Shown: positions 21,301 through 31,347 of the stretch, piece after piece
Layout of the letters: each line of letters starts with the position of its first letter
How positions within the stretch are numbered: the first letter of the stretch is position 1
NCBI GenBank assembly: GCA_010279815.1
Contig: QEOQ01000204.1
Span: 1,851,872-1,915,871 of the forward strand
Direction: 5' to 3'
DNA: 64,000 nt
From: Brachionus plicatilis
Lineage: Eukaryota > Rotifera > Eurotatoria > Ploima > Brachionidae
Notes under the pieces: model-generated
The model's input: only the letters and a program-made list of their open reading frames with translations
Databases searched by the model: none
What the model was told of the DNA's origin: nothing
Position numbers and translations under genes: made by a program

Positions 21301-24300
21301 ACTTTTGATTTATTTTTCTGCTTCTTTTTATTATCAATTTTACTACTTGATTAAATAAATATGATTCTAAATTAATTTGTAGCCGTTTTTTAATTACATA
21401 TTATTGTTATTTAAAAGTATTATACGAGCTTCAAAATATAGTTCACTATGTGAATAGCAAAACTTGCAAAGCTTACTAATTCGAAGACTAGAGCTTTATG
21501 CCAAATCCATTTTGAATTAAAAAAAAAATATATAAGGTGCAAAAAAATAAATTTAAAAAAAAAAAAATTTCTTTTAGAATTAAAAATTTTTTTAATTAAA
21601 AAAAAAAATGAATAAAACATAACATTTACCTTTACAAAACCTTGATCTGGTGCTATTCTCAACGCTGGCCTGTGCAAACCGAGTCTGCACAACTCGTACG
21701 TAGAATTCAACTCTTTAAAATAATTGCTCACCGATTGCTTGGTAGTTTCGTATTCAAAGAGAGAATCTTTGTCATTTAGGACATCAATTTCGGGCATCAT
21801 GATCAAATAGGCAATGTTTTTCTGTTTTGAATAGGGCTCCAGATTAAGCTTTTCCCAAAATTTGACCGCATAGGGCGAAATAGTGAGCCAGTCTTTGTCA
21901 ACCGAGGAGACCAGCAGGGCCGGTATGGGCTCTGGCTCGTAGTTGTTCAGCTGATTTTGATTGAGAGAAGAGGGCACACTGGAGCCGGACGGCGCTTGGA
22001 CTTGTTTTTGCTGTGCGCCAGTCAAAGCTAGTCTGCAAAAGTGCTGCCATGTCAGCGGGCCCTGAAAAGACTCCCACATGCGCGATGTAGTGTGCTTCTT
22101 TTGCACAGTCTCCTCCAACAATGGCTGAATCAACTTTAAACTCTTGGTCATCTCCAAATTGGACTTGATCTCTCTGTTCGAGTACAACCATTTGTGGAGC
22201 AAAAATTTGGACTCTTTTAGCTGCACATTTTTGTCCAAACGCTTGATCACATTGCGACAAACACTGTTGTCATCGAATTGGCTCAGAGTGGCCAAGTCGA
22301 GCTTGTGCTTGAGATACGATTTTAGTTTGGGCTTTAGATTTGGCGGCCAAATGTCCTCGTGCACATCGTGCACATGATTGTTGGTGTAGAAAATTTCATA
22401 CTGTTCATGAGTGCACAACATTGGCTGCGAATACTTCAAGTCAAACAAGTCCATCACATTCAAATTGACAGCGTCCTGCAACTTTTGCTCCATTTTGAGC
22501 ACCACTTTTTCATCTACAGCATTGATGGTGTTTTTTTTGGCACTCTTCTTGTCCAGCTCGGCACTGGCGGGCCCAGCTGGCACAAGACTTTTTTTCCAAG
22601 CGTAGCCGTCGCGCAAAAGAATGTTGTTGAGAAATTTTCTGGTAATTAGCGCCGAGTTGAGGCTAAACTTGGCGTTGTCTTGCAAAATGGACCAGAGAAG
22701 ATAGTGGGGCTGATTGAGCATCAAAATGTCCGAGTAGTCCTCGGCGAACAGGCCGTTGAAGCTCGTCGAGTCCACAATCATCAACTGCCGGCTCTGGTAC
22801 TCGGCCTGGGTGAGTCTGTTGAGCAGAGCGACTATGTTGTAGTAGGGAACGGTCATGTTTTGGTCGTGTGCGTCCATTTTGAGCGCTTGGACCACCCGCA
22901 CCAGTCTGCTGAGACGGACGGCCGTGCTGCTCTTGGCCGACATGGCCCGGTTCACCACGCTGCTGAAGCCGCATGTGCACGTGACATAGTGGCTCGAGTG
23001 GCACGACGAGCTGACCACATTCGCCTGGTTGTTGTTCACCACCAGTCCATTTTCGCTGGTGTTCAGCGCGTCCATGCACAAATAGGTGCCAAAGTCAATG
23101 CCCTTTATGTTATTGTTGTTGGTGCACACGCACAGCGTGCAGCTGTCAAAGTTAATGTCGCGGAACAAGTTCAAAAGAGTGTCCGACAAGCTCACATTGA
23201 GACACACACTGTTCAGGTACTTGCCAATGTTCAGGTTTAATTTGACATAGTCGGCCGTGTCCATTTGATTGACAAATTTGTCCAGCGGCTTGATGGCCAC
23301 GTCCAGCTTGGCATTCTTGACCGTGTTCTCATACCTTAACTTGTCTGGTATGTCAATCTGGACCAGTTGGACACTGCGGTCGTGTTTGAGCGACTTGTCA
23401 CTTTTGGGCCGGCTCTCGGCCCGTCTCCACTTGGGCACACTTGACTCGGCCGCGGCCACCGCCACCGGCTTGTACTTGTGGGCGGCGGCGTCGGCCCGGA
23501 GCGGCGGCAAACGCAACTGTTGCTCGGCAAACATGCAGCCAAAGTTTTGGATTTGCATGAGCGTGTTCAGGTTGTTGTAGGCAATTTTTTTGGTCGGCAA
23601 GACTGGTCTCTTTAGCAAAAGGTCAGGGTCGTTTAGCGAGAGATCGTCGTGGCCCTGCTGATTTGACTTTTGGATGTTTTCGTGAGACGGCGGCGTCATC
23701 ACGACAGACAGGCCTGTTTGCATGGGGTTGATGAGCTGGACGTGCTGTTGCTGGGCAACGGGCTGCTGCTGAGCTGACTGCTGTTCGTCTGCGGACGATT
23801 CGTCCTCGAATATGTTGTTGAGGTCGTCGTAGGAGGCCGGCGGCACATTGACGGCATTATGGTGATGGTGGTGGGCGCTTGGCTGCGACGAGTCGACGCT
23901 CTTCGGCGGCGTCATCTGACTCGACTTGGCCATCAAGTTCGCCTCGGCCTCTTCTTCGTACAATAGGTCGCATTTGGCGTACAGCGAGTCGAAACACGGC
24001 TCGTTGTCCGACTCGACATGCTTTTTGTCTGATCGATTGTCAAAATCGGACATTTTGGTGTGCCCGGCTCGGCTTTGGTTGGTGACATTTTGCAAGTATT
24101 GCTTGACAAACTTGACTTTTGTTTGGCGAGAGGGCTGCGCGTGACGCTCGTCACCGGAGCTCGACTCGGACTCGGTGGTCGAGTCGGTGTGCGCCGAGTC
24201 CGAGTTGACGGACGACTCAGCTTGGTCGTCGTCGTCGTCGTGGTCGTGATCGTCGTCTCCTTCTCGCTCAAAGTATTGATAGTTGAACATGTCCGGATCG

Positions 24301-27300
24301 GTCTTGGAGCTGTCGGTCGAGGAGCCGGACTGTTCGCCGTCCGACTCAAGACTCTCGTCGCTCTTGACCCTGAGCACTTTGAGCTTGTCGCTGGTCGAGT
24401 GTTTGAAGTGGACTTTTTGTCTGAGCCGAGCATGATTGTTGCTCAGCTTGAACGACTTGACAAATTTTGCATAGGCCTTGAACGAGTGGCTTGGCAGCGG
24501 CTTTTTGTGTCCAAAGTAGCATTTTCGTTTGTGAAAGGGCACACATTTGGTGGTCGACATGTTGAGTTGGTCGGTGAACGGCTCGCTCTTTACTGGCCCG
24601 CTCTCACCGCCGCAGCAACACTTGGCCGAAGAGGCCGGCCCGTTGCCTAGGCAACATCGGGTGCATGTGAAATTTTCGCCATTGCCACATGCCAGGTTTG
24701 TGCACGACTGCAGAGACACCTTGTCGAGCACGTCGAATGCCAGAGACAAATTTTCGGACAGCAGCTCATATTTTTTGTGCTTTAGGCGGATTTGATTCTT
24801 GAACAATTTATTAAGATTGTAGCTTACTAGACAACAATCGGGGTCGGATTGGCGAGCTTGGTCGACGACAGCATGACAGGCCACCACCGACTCGTCCGAG
24901 TCGGACGAGTAGCTTTTTTTGGGCGCCGACTGCTTTTTGGCGGGACTAGGCGCCGCGTTCAAGCCACTGTTGTTTAGCGACAAGTCGGAGGACGACGAGT
25001 CCAGGTTTTTCTTGCGCTTTTTGATCGATTTGTGGCCGGGAGGCGGCAGCGGCTCGGCCTGCACCGAACTCGAGCGATTCAGCAGAGACTTTTGTCGCTT
25101 GAGCGCGGTTTTGGCGGGCGAGCTGCGCCGCTGCTGCACACTGGGCGACTGGGCAGGCGACTGGGCCGAAGCGGGCGACGAGACCGCGTTCACGGACATG
25201 GGCGAGTTGAGAGAAATGGAGAGCACGGACTTGTTGCACGGCGGCGGTGGCGGCAGCGGCGAGTCCTTGTCGGCGCCGAAATTGCGCGCCACCGAATCTA
25301 TGGTCAGGTCAAGGCTGTCCATTTGCTTGGCCGGCTTGTTAAACGCGTTCTTGTGCGCTCTTTCCTCGTCGGACGACGACGAGTCCATGCTGTTCAAGTG
25401 AACCGAGTGGTCGCTGGCGGACTCGGAGGCCGTGTCGGCCAGGGTGCGAAAGTTGTGCTCGTCGTCGTCCGATTTGTCCGAGTCCGAGTCCATGACCACG
25501 TAAATGAAGCAATTGGGATAGAAGAGCTTGACTCGATTGTTGTCCAGGCCGACCACGAACACGTTGGGCAGCTCGGCCACCAGATTGAGCGGGTAGAACT
25601 GGCGCCACTCGGCGCACGTGACCTTGGCCTCGAGTGTGTCGTTGGACAAGTAGCCGATTAGGCGCGCGGCGATGCCGTACGGCGCCAAAATCACCTCTTG
25701 CTTTGACAAGCGTTTTTTGGCGCCCGTTTTGTGCCGTTTGGCGCCCACCAAATCGGCCACACTCGTCCTGAGCTCGGCCAGGTCCGACTGGTTGAGCAGC
25801 CGGACGGGCTTGTGCATTTTGATGTCCACACTGGTGCACACGCGGCTAGTGCCGTGCAGAAAAAAGCTAAACGAATAGCTCACGTGGTTGGTGTCGTCTA
25901 TTTGGCTGTTGATCTCCAGTTTGGGCTTGTTTTTTGTCGACTCCTTGTTGACGAACATGGCCGAGCTGTTCACGTTTTGATTGCAAATGGAAAAGTTAAT
26001 CGAGTTGAGGTTGTAGGGCATGACGAACCATTTGCCGAGGCGGGCATAGCCTTTTTCTAGCAGTGACTTTTCGATCAGGTTGTGCAGCGCTTTGAACAGC
26101 ATGGACCTGCATTCGTAGGGCAGCGAGAGAAGAGAGCTGGACGCGTGCGACAGCATGTTGTCGTCGCTGGCCGACTGGCTGGTCTGCGAGTGGCTGTGGC
26201 CGTTCTGGCTCGAGTGGTCAACGACTAGATCGTTTGAGATGATCGAGCGCAGGCTACTCGGCTCTTCTTTTTCGAACCAAAATATCCACAGTTCTTTTTT
26301 GAAGCTTTTCTGCTCGACGAACGTCTCCTCGAAGTGTTCGTCGACTATGGCCGACGAGTTCATGTTCTTGGGCGCCGCAGGCAGGTCGGCCCGCTTCCAC
26401 GAGCTCAGTATGTCCTCGCTGAGGCACTTGGCGTGCGTGCTCAGCACAGGGTCGTTTGCACTCGATGTTTTTAGAAGACTGGAGCTCGCGTGTTTGTCCG
26501 CTGATGCCAAGTCGCTGTCGCACTCGGCTTCGTCATTCGAGTCGTCGTCGCCCTCTTCTTCGTCCTCTTCGTCATCGTCGTCCTCTCTGCACGCTTTTTT
26601 TCGCTTGCTCCTGCCCTTGGCCACAAATGACTGGTTGTCGCCATCGTGGCACTTTTCCTTGGCGCACAGCCTCAACCATTTGATGCCTGTTATGTCGGTC
26701 TTAAATTTTTTTAAATAAAATTTTTTTTCTATCTCTCTCTCTCTTCCCTTATTTTTTTTTTATTTTTGGATCGTAAGTGGTTTTTAAAAATTTTGGAAAA
26801 TTGATTGTTTATTCAGAGTTGTTTAAAAAGTTCCATAAAAAAATTTAAAAAAGTCCGGACTTGACTTGAGACTTGGGACTTTTAAAAAACTCTCCATTTA
26901 TTGATTGATTATTTTCAAATGAGCTTGAAGTTTTAGTGAAAGATAAACTTTTTTTAAAAGGAAAAAAATCACACGTTCAATTCATAGATTTTTTTGTTGT
27001 CCTAGAATAATTATTTCATAGAATCATTTTTCATGGAATAATTATTTAATAGATTTATTTTCATTGAATTTTTTTAAGGGATTAAATGGCATCTTGAAGT
27101 TTAGGATCAAAAAAATCAGATCAAAAAGTATTTTGTTTATAACTTTTGAATGATATTTGATTAAGAGCTAAGATTATTTGATTAGTAAAAAAAATTATTT
27201 TGCCCCAAAAAAAATTTTAAAAAGGAGTAAAATTAATTAATGTGCAGGAATAAAAAATAAAAGTGATAATAACCTTAAGTTATCCGCTAAAAGAATGAAA

Positions 27301-30300
27301 TGAACAGAAACTATACTTAATTGAACCCAATAAAATGAATTTTGATCAGTTAATTGAATTATTAAACCCAAATAAATGAATCTTGATCAGTAAATTGAAT
27401 TATTAGTTAATAATAGTCCAATTATTTTCGGCCCTATCTATATAAATGTCTTTCTTTTTACTTTTAATTCTTTTTTTCTGTCTTTTGTTTTGCTTTCCTA
27501 AAGTTTTAAGTTTGTAAACACTTGTCACTAATTCCAGGTATTTTAACTCTTACANNNNNNNNNNNNNNNNNNNNNNNNNNNNNNNNNNNNNNNNNNNNNN
27601 NNNNNNNNNNNNNNNNNNNNNNNNNNNNNNNNNNNNNNNNNNNNNNNNNNNNNNNNNNNNNNNNNNNNNNNNNNNNNNNNNNNNNNNNNNNNNNNNNNNN
27701 NNNNNNNNNNNNNNNNNNNNNNNNNNNNNNNNNNNNNNNNNNNNNNNNNNNNNNNNNNNNNNNNNNNNNNNNNNNNNNNNNNNNNNNNNNNNNNNNNNNN
27801 NNNNNNNNNNNNNNNNNNNNNNNNNNNNNNNNNNNNNGGTTTATCAGCCTAAAGATATTATAATGTCACAAGCAACAACAAGTACTCCAGCAACGAGTAA
27901 ACCAACCGCTAAGCCTACTCGCAAACGAAAACAGACTGAAGTTACTGAAAATACTGATGAAATCAGTAATAAAAAGCCTAAATTAGGTGAAAAAAGTGAT
28001 TTAATTCTTAAAGCTAAAAGAGGACGTGTTAGACCTTGCAAAAATTAATACTACTAGATCTTACACTTCTTTTTTTTTTTAAATTTTATTTGATTTAAAA
28101 ATTTTTTCTTTAAATAAAAAATACTTTTTCTGTTCAATGAAATTTATTTTTACTACCGCTTTTATTATTTATTCTCACCGTTATAACTATTTTTTGGGTC
28201 CTATTAATTATTTATTTTCTGCTCATACAATTTAATATCTGTTTAATATTATTTACTGCTCAATTAATACCCGTCCTTTGATTAAAGACATTGTGAATTT
28301 TGGTACAAAAATCGAAAAACAAAATGTTAAAAATAACAAAGCTTAAGTTTTGAAGGACCAAAACATGTTCTTTAAAATGTTACAACTGATACATCCTTTG
28401 TACCACCAATAAACTGATTCTGCAAAACTCTGCAATAAATCTGTAAAACTCATAAAATATAGTAAATTTGGGTTATTATATTAAAGGGTCTATCTAGTCC
28501 CCACAAACCAAAAACTTTTCCCCACAAAGAAAAAATTTTCAGCACAAAAAAAAAATCTTCTAAGCAAAATTTTTTTCATATCTATTAAAAACTGCTGCAA
28601 AATATTTTAGATACAAAAATGCTTATGAATTTACGTAATAAAAAAAAATTTCTGAATTTTTGGAACTTAAAAATCCAAAAAAAAATAAAACGAAAAAGAA
28701 AAAACAATGACAATTAATTGAATGATGCAGGGCCAATATTATATGAGAATCCGACAAATTTGTTAATAAACCCAAAATGGTCGTCCAAAATTAGCCGGAA
28801 ATTGGTTTTCCTTAAAATAGATTTTAATTTAATTATTTTATTAATTAAATATTTAAATTTTTTATATATAATTTTATAAACACTCTTTGAAAAATTAAAT
28901 AACAAATTTATTAATTTTTTTTTCACCACAAAAAAATTGTATTATCCAGTTATTTGGTTAAATATGTAAAAATAATTTTTTTTGAATTTGGCACAAAAAA
29001 ATTGTGTTATGTAGTAATTTGTGTTAAAAAGTTCTTGGTTTGTAGTGAAAAGTTTTTAGTTTGTGGGCAACAGTTTTTTAATTGTGGGGAACCATTTATC
29101 TCTTATATTAAATTAAAAATCCAATTCATCTTTAAATGGTGGTACAAAGGATATATCAATTACTGCAATTTACAGAACATGTTTTGGTCCTTCAGAACTT
29201 AAGCTTAAGCTTTTTTTAATATTTTGTTTTTGATTTTTGTTTCAAAATTCACAATCCCTTGATTAAATCTACCTGCAAAATGCTAACTAATGCAAAAAGC
29301 ATGCTAAATATTTGGGTAATACTCAATTGAATATATCCGATAAATTAATATCTGGGAGCTGATATTCCAGCAAACTTAGATTTTGATAGCATTTACAATT
29401 AAAAATTTTTAAAAAGTATTACAAGCTTTTTTTTCTTTTTCATACCGTGGCTTAAAAAATTGAAAAATATCACCTTTTTACAATCTTTTATTTACAAAAC
29501 CTATTGCTTATCTCAATTAAACTATGGTCTGGGTACCATTATACTTAAGTCCAAGACAAAATAGTTTTATTTCTCCTTCTTGTAGGTTAATTTTCAAATA
29601 AATAAATAAAGGAAAAATATTGCTAATTTTCCTTTATTCTACTATAGAAAATAATTTTGCTAATATTTGATACATTTTTTTGCTACTTATAAAAAATAAA
29701 TTTACTTCTATACAATAATTATTATTCTTTGATATCTTTCTGAAGATAATCTAATTTACAGATAATTTTATTTTACAGGACATTTTATCTTTACGTAGCA
29801 TCTTACAAAAATAAATTAGATAATATAAATTTAGTTTAAATCTCTTTTTAACAATCTTTTTAAATTTCGAATTTTTAAACATTTTTAGTTAATTTTGTTC
29901 AAAATCTTCTTTTTTTTTTTAAATTTTGCGGTATGCTGCACCACAAACTAAGATACGCTTTTGGATCATGAACAAAACTAAATCTTGCCTATGCTAAAAA
30001 ATTTTTGATGATGAATGTATGGTCTGATAATATTATCAGAGGTTTAGGACCGCATTCATTTATTTGCTATCAATTTTAAATTAACCTGAAAATGGCTATT
30101 GAGATAACTAAAATAATCCAGTATTTATTTTTATTTAGTTTTTTCGGAATTTTTGAATTAAAAAAAAAGAAAGAGTAACAAACTTAGCTTTTTACCGTAA
30201 AAACTCATCTTTTTATAGATAATTTCTTTAAAATATCCTTGAATTTTTTTACTAAACAAAGAAAAAAATTACCAAAATTGCTATATAGGGCATAAATTTG

Positions 30301-31347
30301 TAAATTTTTTAAAAAAATTACGTTTTGATACCAGAAATTACTGAGACAAATTATTATTTCGAAAAATCACCAAGAAAATCTTTGATCAAGAAAAATTTTT
30401 ATTTTATATTAAAATGATTTAATATAAAATAAAGAAATTTAAATTAAATCAAAAATAAGCAAATTAGATTATTAAACAAAAATATTAATTAAAAAACTTG
30501 ATTGATTGTAATGCATTTATTTTTTAAATGAAAATTAAATCAACATTTTTTCATTTCAAAAATAGATATATATATATACATATAACCCGTAAAATGTGAA
30601 ACTTTCGGATGAAAATGTTGATCCTTGAAATTTTTTGAAAATTTGGACTACTTCATTATTTTAAACACTTGAAAGAAATTTTTAAAAATATTTATGCCAC
30701 GATTACTATTCCAATTTATATAAAATAAAAGTTGTTAATTTTTTTTATTACCTTCAAAATATAATTGCCGATACTAATATTCAAAATAAATCTTCAAATG
30801 AAAATCATCCTTCCTTCATTAAAATAATTATCAATTAATAATCATAATAATTATTTTTGAAAGAGAATCTTTTATTTTCTTAATAAAAAAATCGTATCTT
30901 TTGTTTTAAAAAGTGTTTTTTAAATAGATAAATTAATCAATCAATAAATTACAGAAAGATAATTTAGAACGATTAAATTTTAAAAAAGTTCAATGATTTC
31001 TTTTAACATAAATACATTAATGATTTCAATATTTTTTTTTAAAAAACAAAATAAAAGTCAAGAAATAAAAAAATGAGTTTCTTAATAATATACTTAACAA
31101 AATTACTAAAATAATTAAATTTCAACGAAATTCAAATAAAAGCCTATTTTATTTAGGATATAAAATCGATTTTTAGTATTCTGGCCAGATTTCCCATTTT
31201 TTTAAATTAATATTCAAATTTGATCTAAATTGGAATAATTGAAAAAAATATTAAACTTACCAAAGCAAATAAATTAGTGTAACAATGTTCCAGACTGCAA
31301 ATGTTATACAAATTATTATTCGAGTTGCTAGTACTGTTGTTGCTCAT
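12360..31347 (-). CDS. MED13: Mediator complex subunit 13 (five exons)
   Basis: Exons on the minus strand: 31347-31261, 26699-21630, 18098-15609, 15548-15442 and 12492-12360. All junctions are GT/AG and in phase, giving 2628 residues (human about 2174). MED13 links the CDK8 kinase module to core Mediator and blocks Pol II binding. Exon 1 ends [13 protein letters not shown] and joins TDITGIKW, matching the conserved MED13 N-terminus. Exon 2 has [48 protein letters not shown] and EWRQFYPLN, a long acidic/Ser-rich middle, then the MID-like [16 protein letters not shown] and [12 protein letters not shown]. Exon 3 holds the PIWI-like domain ([73 protein letters not shown]). Exons 4-5 complete it with [15 protein letters not shown] and RKSCLPIH. 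An acidic insert of about 110 residues after ITGIKW is unusual. The exon 2-3 coding sequence is far more GC-rich than its surroundings. Confidence 0.93.
13549..14285. mobile_element. Inverted-repeat DNA element with subterminal TTTCATNGCAA repeats
   Basis: The left end GGCTCTGTAACGTTTCATAG at 13549 is matched by the inverted right end (GGCATTAGAACGTTTCATCG) finishing at 14285. Variants of TTTCATAGCAA/TTTCATTGCAA recur at least six times just inside the left end and three times inside the right end, as in subterminal transposase-binding repeats. No transposase remains. The flanks do not show a clean duplication, so the superfamily is open. Confidence 0.6.
14508..14922. mobile_element. piggyBac-type MITE
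   Basis: A 415-bp element flanked on both sides by TTAA (14504-14507 and 14923-14926), the exact piggyBac target. The ends are inverted: CACTAGAAGCACCAACGAGT at 14508 and CACTAGAATCACCAAAACGA reading in from 14922. There is a small internal palindrome in each arm (GAGTCAnnnTGACTC). No transposase frame is present, so it is non-autonomous. It lies inside MED13 intron 4. Confidence 0.88.
15105..15425. repeat. 10-bp tandem array (ATCTTAAAAA)n
   Basis: About 30 copies of a 9-10 bp unit AATCTTAAAA with single-base length variants. On the MED13 (minus) strand it reads (TTTTTTAAGA)n, starting about 15 bases after the exon 4 donor. Each unit resembles the 3' splice sites used elsewhere in the window. 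Confidence 0.9.
19241..19580. mobile_element. hAT-type MITE, copy 1
   Basis: A 340-bp, almost fully palindromic element beginning GGCAAAATGTAATTTATTGT and ending with its complement. It is flanked by a perfect 8-bp duplication AAACTAGT (19233-19240 and 19581-19588), the hAT-type length. A second copy is at 51429-51760. The transcript would fold into one long hairpin. No coding capacity. Confidence 0.9.
20124..20422. repeat. 75-bp perfect inverted repeat
   Basis: The left arm 20124-20198 (starts AATTTTTAGATTAAACTAAA) and right arm 20348-20422 are identical inverted copies over 75 bases. About 150 bp of less AT-rich unique sequence lies between. I see no target duplication. It is either a foldback/MITE of very recent origin or arms kept identical by conversion. 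Confidence 0.85.
20479..21286 (-). mobile_element. Non-autonomous DNA element with GTGACCAG subterminal repeats
   Basis: The ends pair as TTACCTAATATGTGACCAG (left, about 20481) and TTACCTGTTATGTGATCAG (right, inverted, ending about 21286). Variants of GTGACCAG recur near both ends, four on the left side and at least five on the right. The interior holds the C2H2 zinc-finger frame 20639-20917 and a stretch dense in TGACTTGACT (20930-21130). It sits in MED13 intron 2. No duplication was identified, so the superfamily is unresolved. Confidence 0.6.
20639..20917 (-). pseudogene. C2H2 zinc-finger C-terminal frame within a transposon
   Basis: An open frame of 92 codons without an in-frame ATG, ending at TAA 20639. 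It reads acidic at first ([14 protein letters not shown]), then a basic stretch, then a single classical finger [23 protein letters not shown] (C-x2-C-x12-H-x4-H) two residues before the stop. An AG at the GATTCAG boundary could be a splice acceptor, making this a terminal exon. It runs in the same direction as MED13 inside its intron 2, but its position between transposon-like ends suggests a transposon-encoded or captured exon. Confidence 0.55.
27439..27446 (+). promoter_or_regulatory. TATA box of the nested small basic-protein gene
   Basis: TATATAAA in a CTATCTATATAAATG context, about 90 bases before a CCAG|GTATTT donor-like site (27537/27538). This fits a non-coding first exon whose intron spans the assembly gap and rejoins at TAAAG|ATATTATAATG (27855). 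Confidence 0.45.
27555..27837. other. Assembly gap (run of N)
   Basis: 283 unknown bases. The gap falls in the inferred intron of the small nested gene, so no coding sequence seems lost, but that cannot be excluded. Confidence 0.99.
27863..28048 (+). CDS. Small lysine/arginine-rich protein, probably nuclear
   Basis: A 61-residue frame: a Thr/Ser/Ala/Pro-rich start (residues 1-20), a basic cluster TRKRKQTEV, an acidic patch ENTDE, a second basic cluster [11 protein letters not shown] (resembling a monopartite nuclear signal) and the tail [12 protein letters not shown], reminiscent of an AT-hook core but with Val splitting the RGRP. A splice acceptor-like AAAG precedes the ATG by eight bases. 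AATAAA follows at about 28115. It lies within MED13 intron 1 on the opposite strand. I cannot name a family; an HMGA/HMGN-like chromatin peptide is a guess. Confidence 0.55.
   Translation: MSQATTSTPATSKPTAKPTRKRKQTEVTENTDEISNKKPKLGEKSDLILKAKRGRVRPCKN
28287..29258. mobile_element. Mutator-type inverted-repeat element
   Basis: Long imperfect terminal inverted repeats (about 160 bp; left starts GACATTGTGAATTTTGGTAC, right end inverted GGGATTGTGAATTTTGAAAC). Perfect 9-bp direct repeats TTGATTAAA flank it at 28278-28286 and 29259-29267. A 9-bp duplication with long TIRs is typical of Mutator-like elements. It is interrupted by a second element at 28486-29102. A partial relative is at 2697-2960. 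Confidence 0.85.
28486..29102. mobile_element. Inverted-repeat element nested inside the Mutator-type element
   Basis: 617 bp between direct repeats TTATATTAAA (28476-28485 and 29103-29112). The empty site is preserved in the relative at about 2770-2800. The ends are imperfect inverted repeats built from a repeated CCCCACAAA-CCAAAAACTTTT module (left GTCCCCACAAACCAAAAACT; right GTTCCCCACAATTAAAAAAC). A frame on the minus strand (28714-28929) is not recognisable. Confidence 0.75.

Larger units (their letters stand above)
18099..21629 (-). other. MED13 intron 2, repeat-filled
   Basis: 3531 bp, donor AAAG|GTAAAT at 21630/21629 and acceptor TTTAAG|GTCC ending at 18099. Choosing this acceptor gives phase 0 and the conserved segment GVKVDEWF; the alternative AG ten bases on would hit a stop. 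It contains the hAT-type MITE 19241-19580, the 75-bp perfect inverted repeat 20124-20422 and the GTGACCAG element 20479-21286. The rest is AT-rich. Confidence 0.75.
26700..31260 (-). other. MED13 intron 1
   Basis: 4561 bp between the small first coding exon and the giant second exon, donor CTTTG|GTAAGT at 31261/31260 and acceptor ATTTAAG|ACC ending at 26700. It contains a CT microsatellite (26730-26745), a 2-copy tandem duplication of about 41 bp (27325-27406), the assembly gap, an opposite-strand small gene (27439-28130) and the nested Mutator-type elements. 29268-31258 is otherwise AT-rich with no supported feature. Confidence 0.8.

Noticed and set aside
24060..25661. Plus-strand frames of 160-209 codons opposite MED13 exon 2
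   Set aside because: Antisense of acidic/Ser-rich MED13 codons; poly-Val and Gly/Arg-rich products are artefacts.
30023..30040. Perfect 18-bp palindrome containing TAATATTAT, considered as a rolling-circle origin-like loop
   Set aside because: The nonamer is not the conserved TAATATTAC, there is no stem-loop with the usual stem, and no Rep-like gene nearby.
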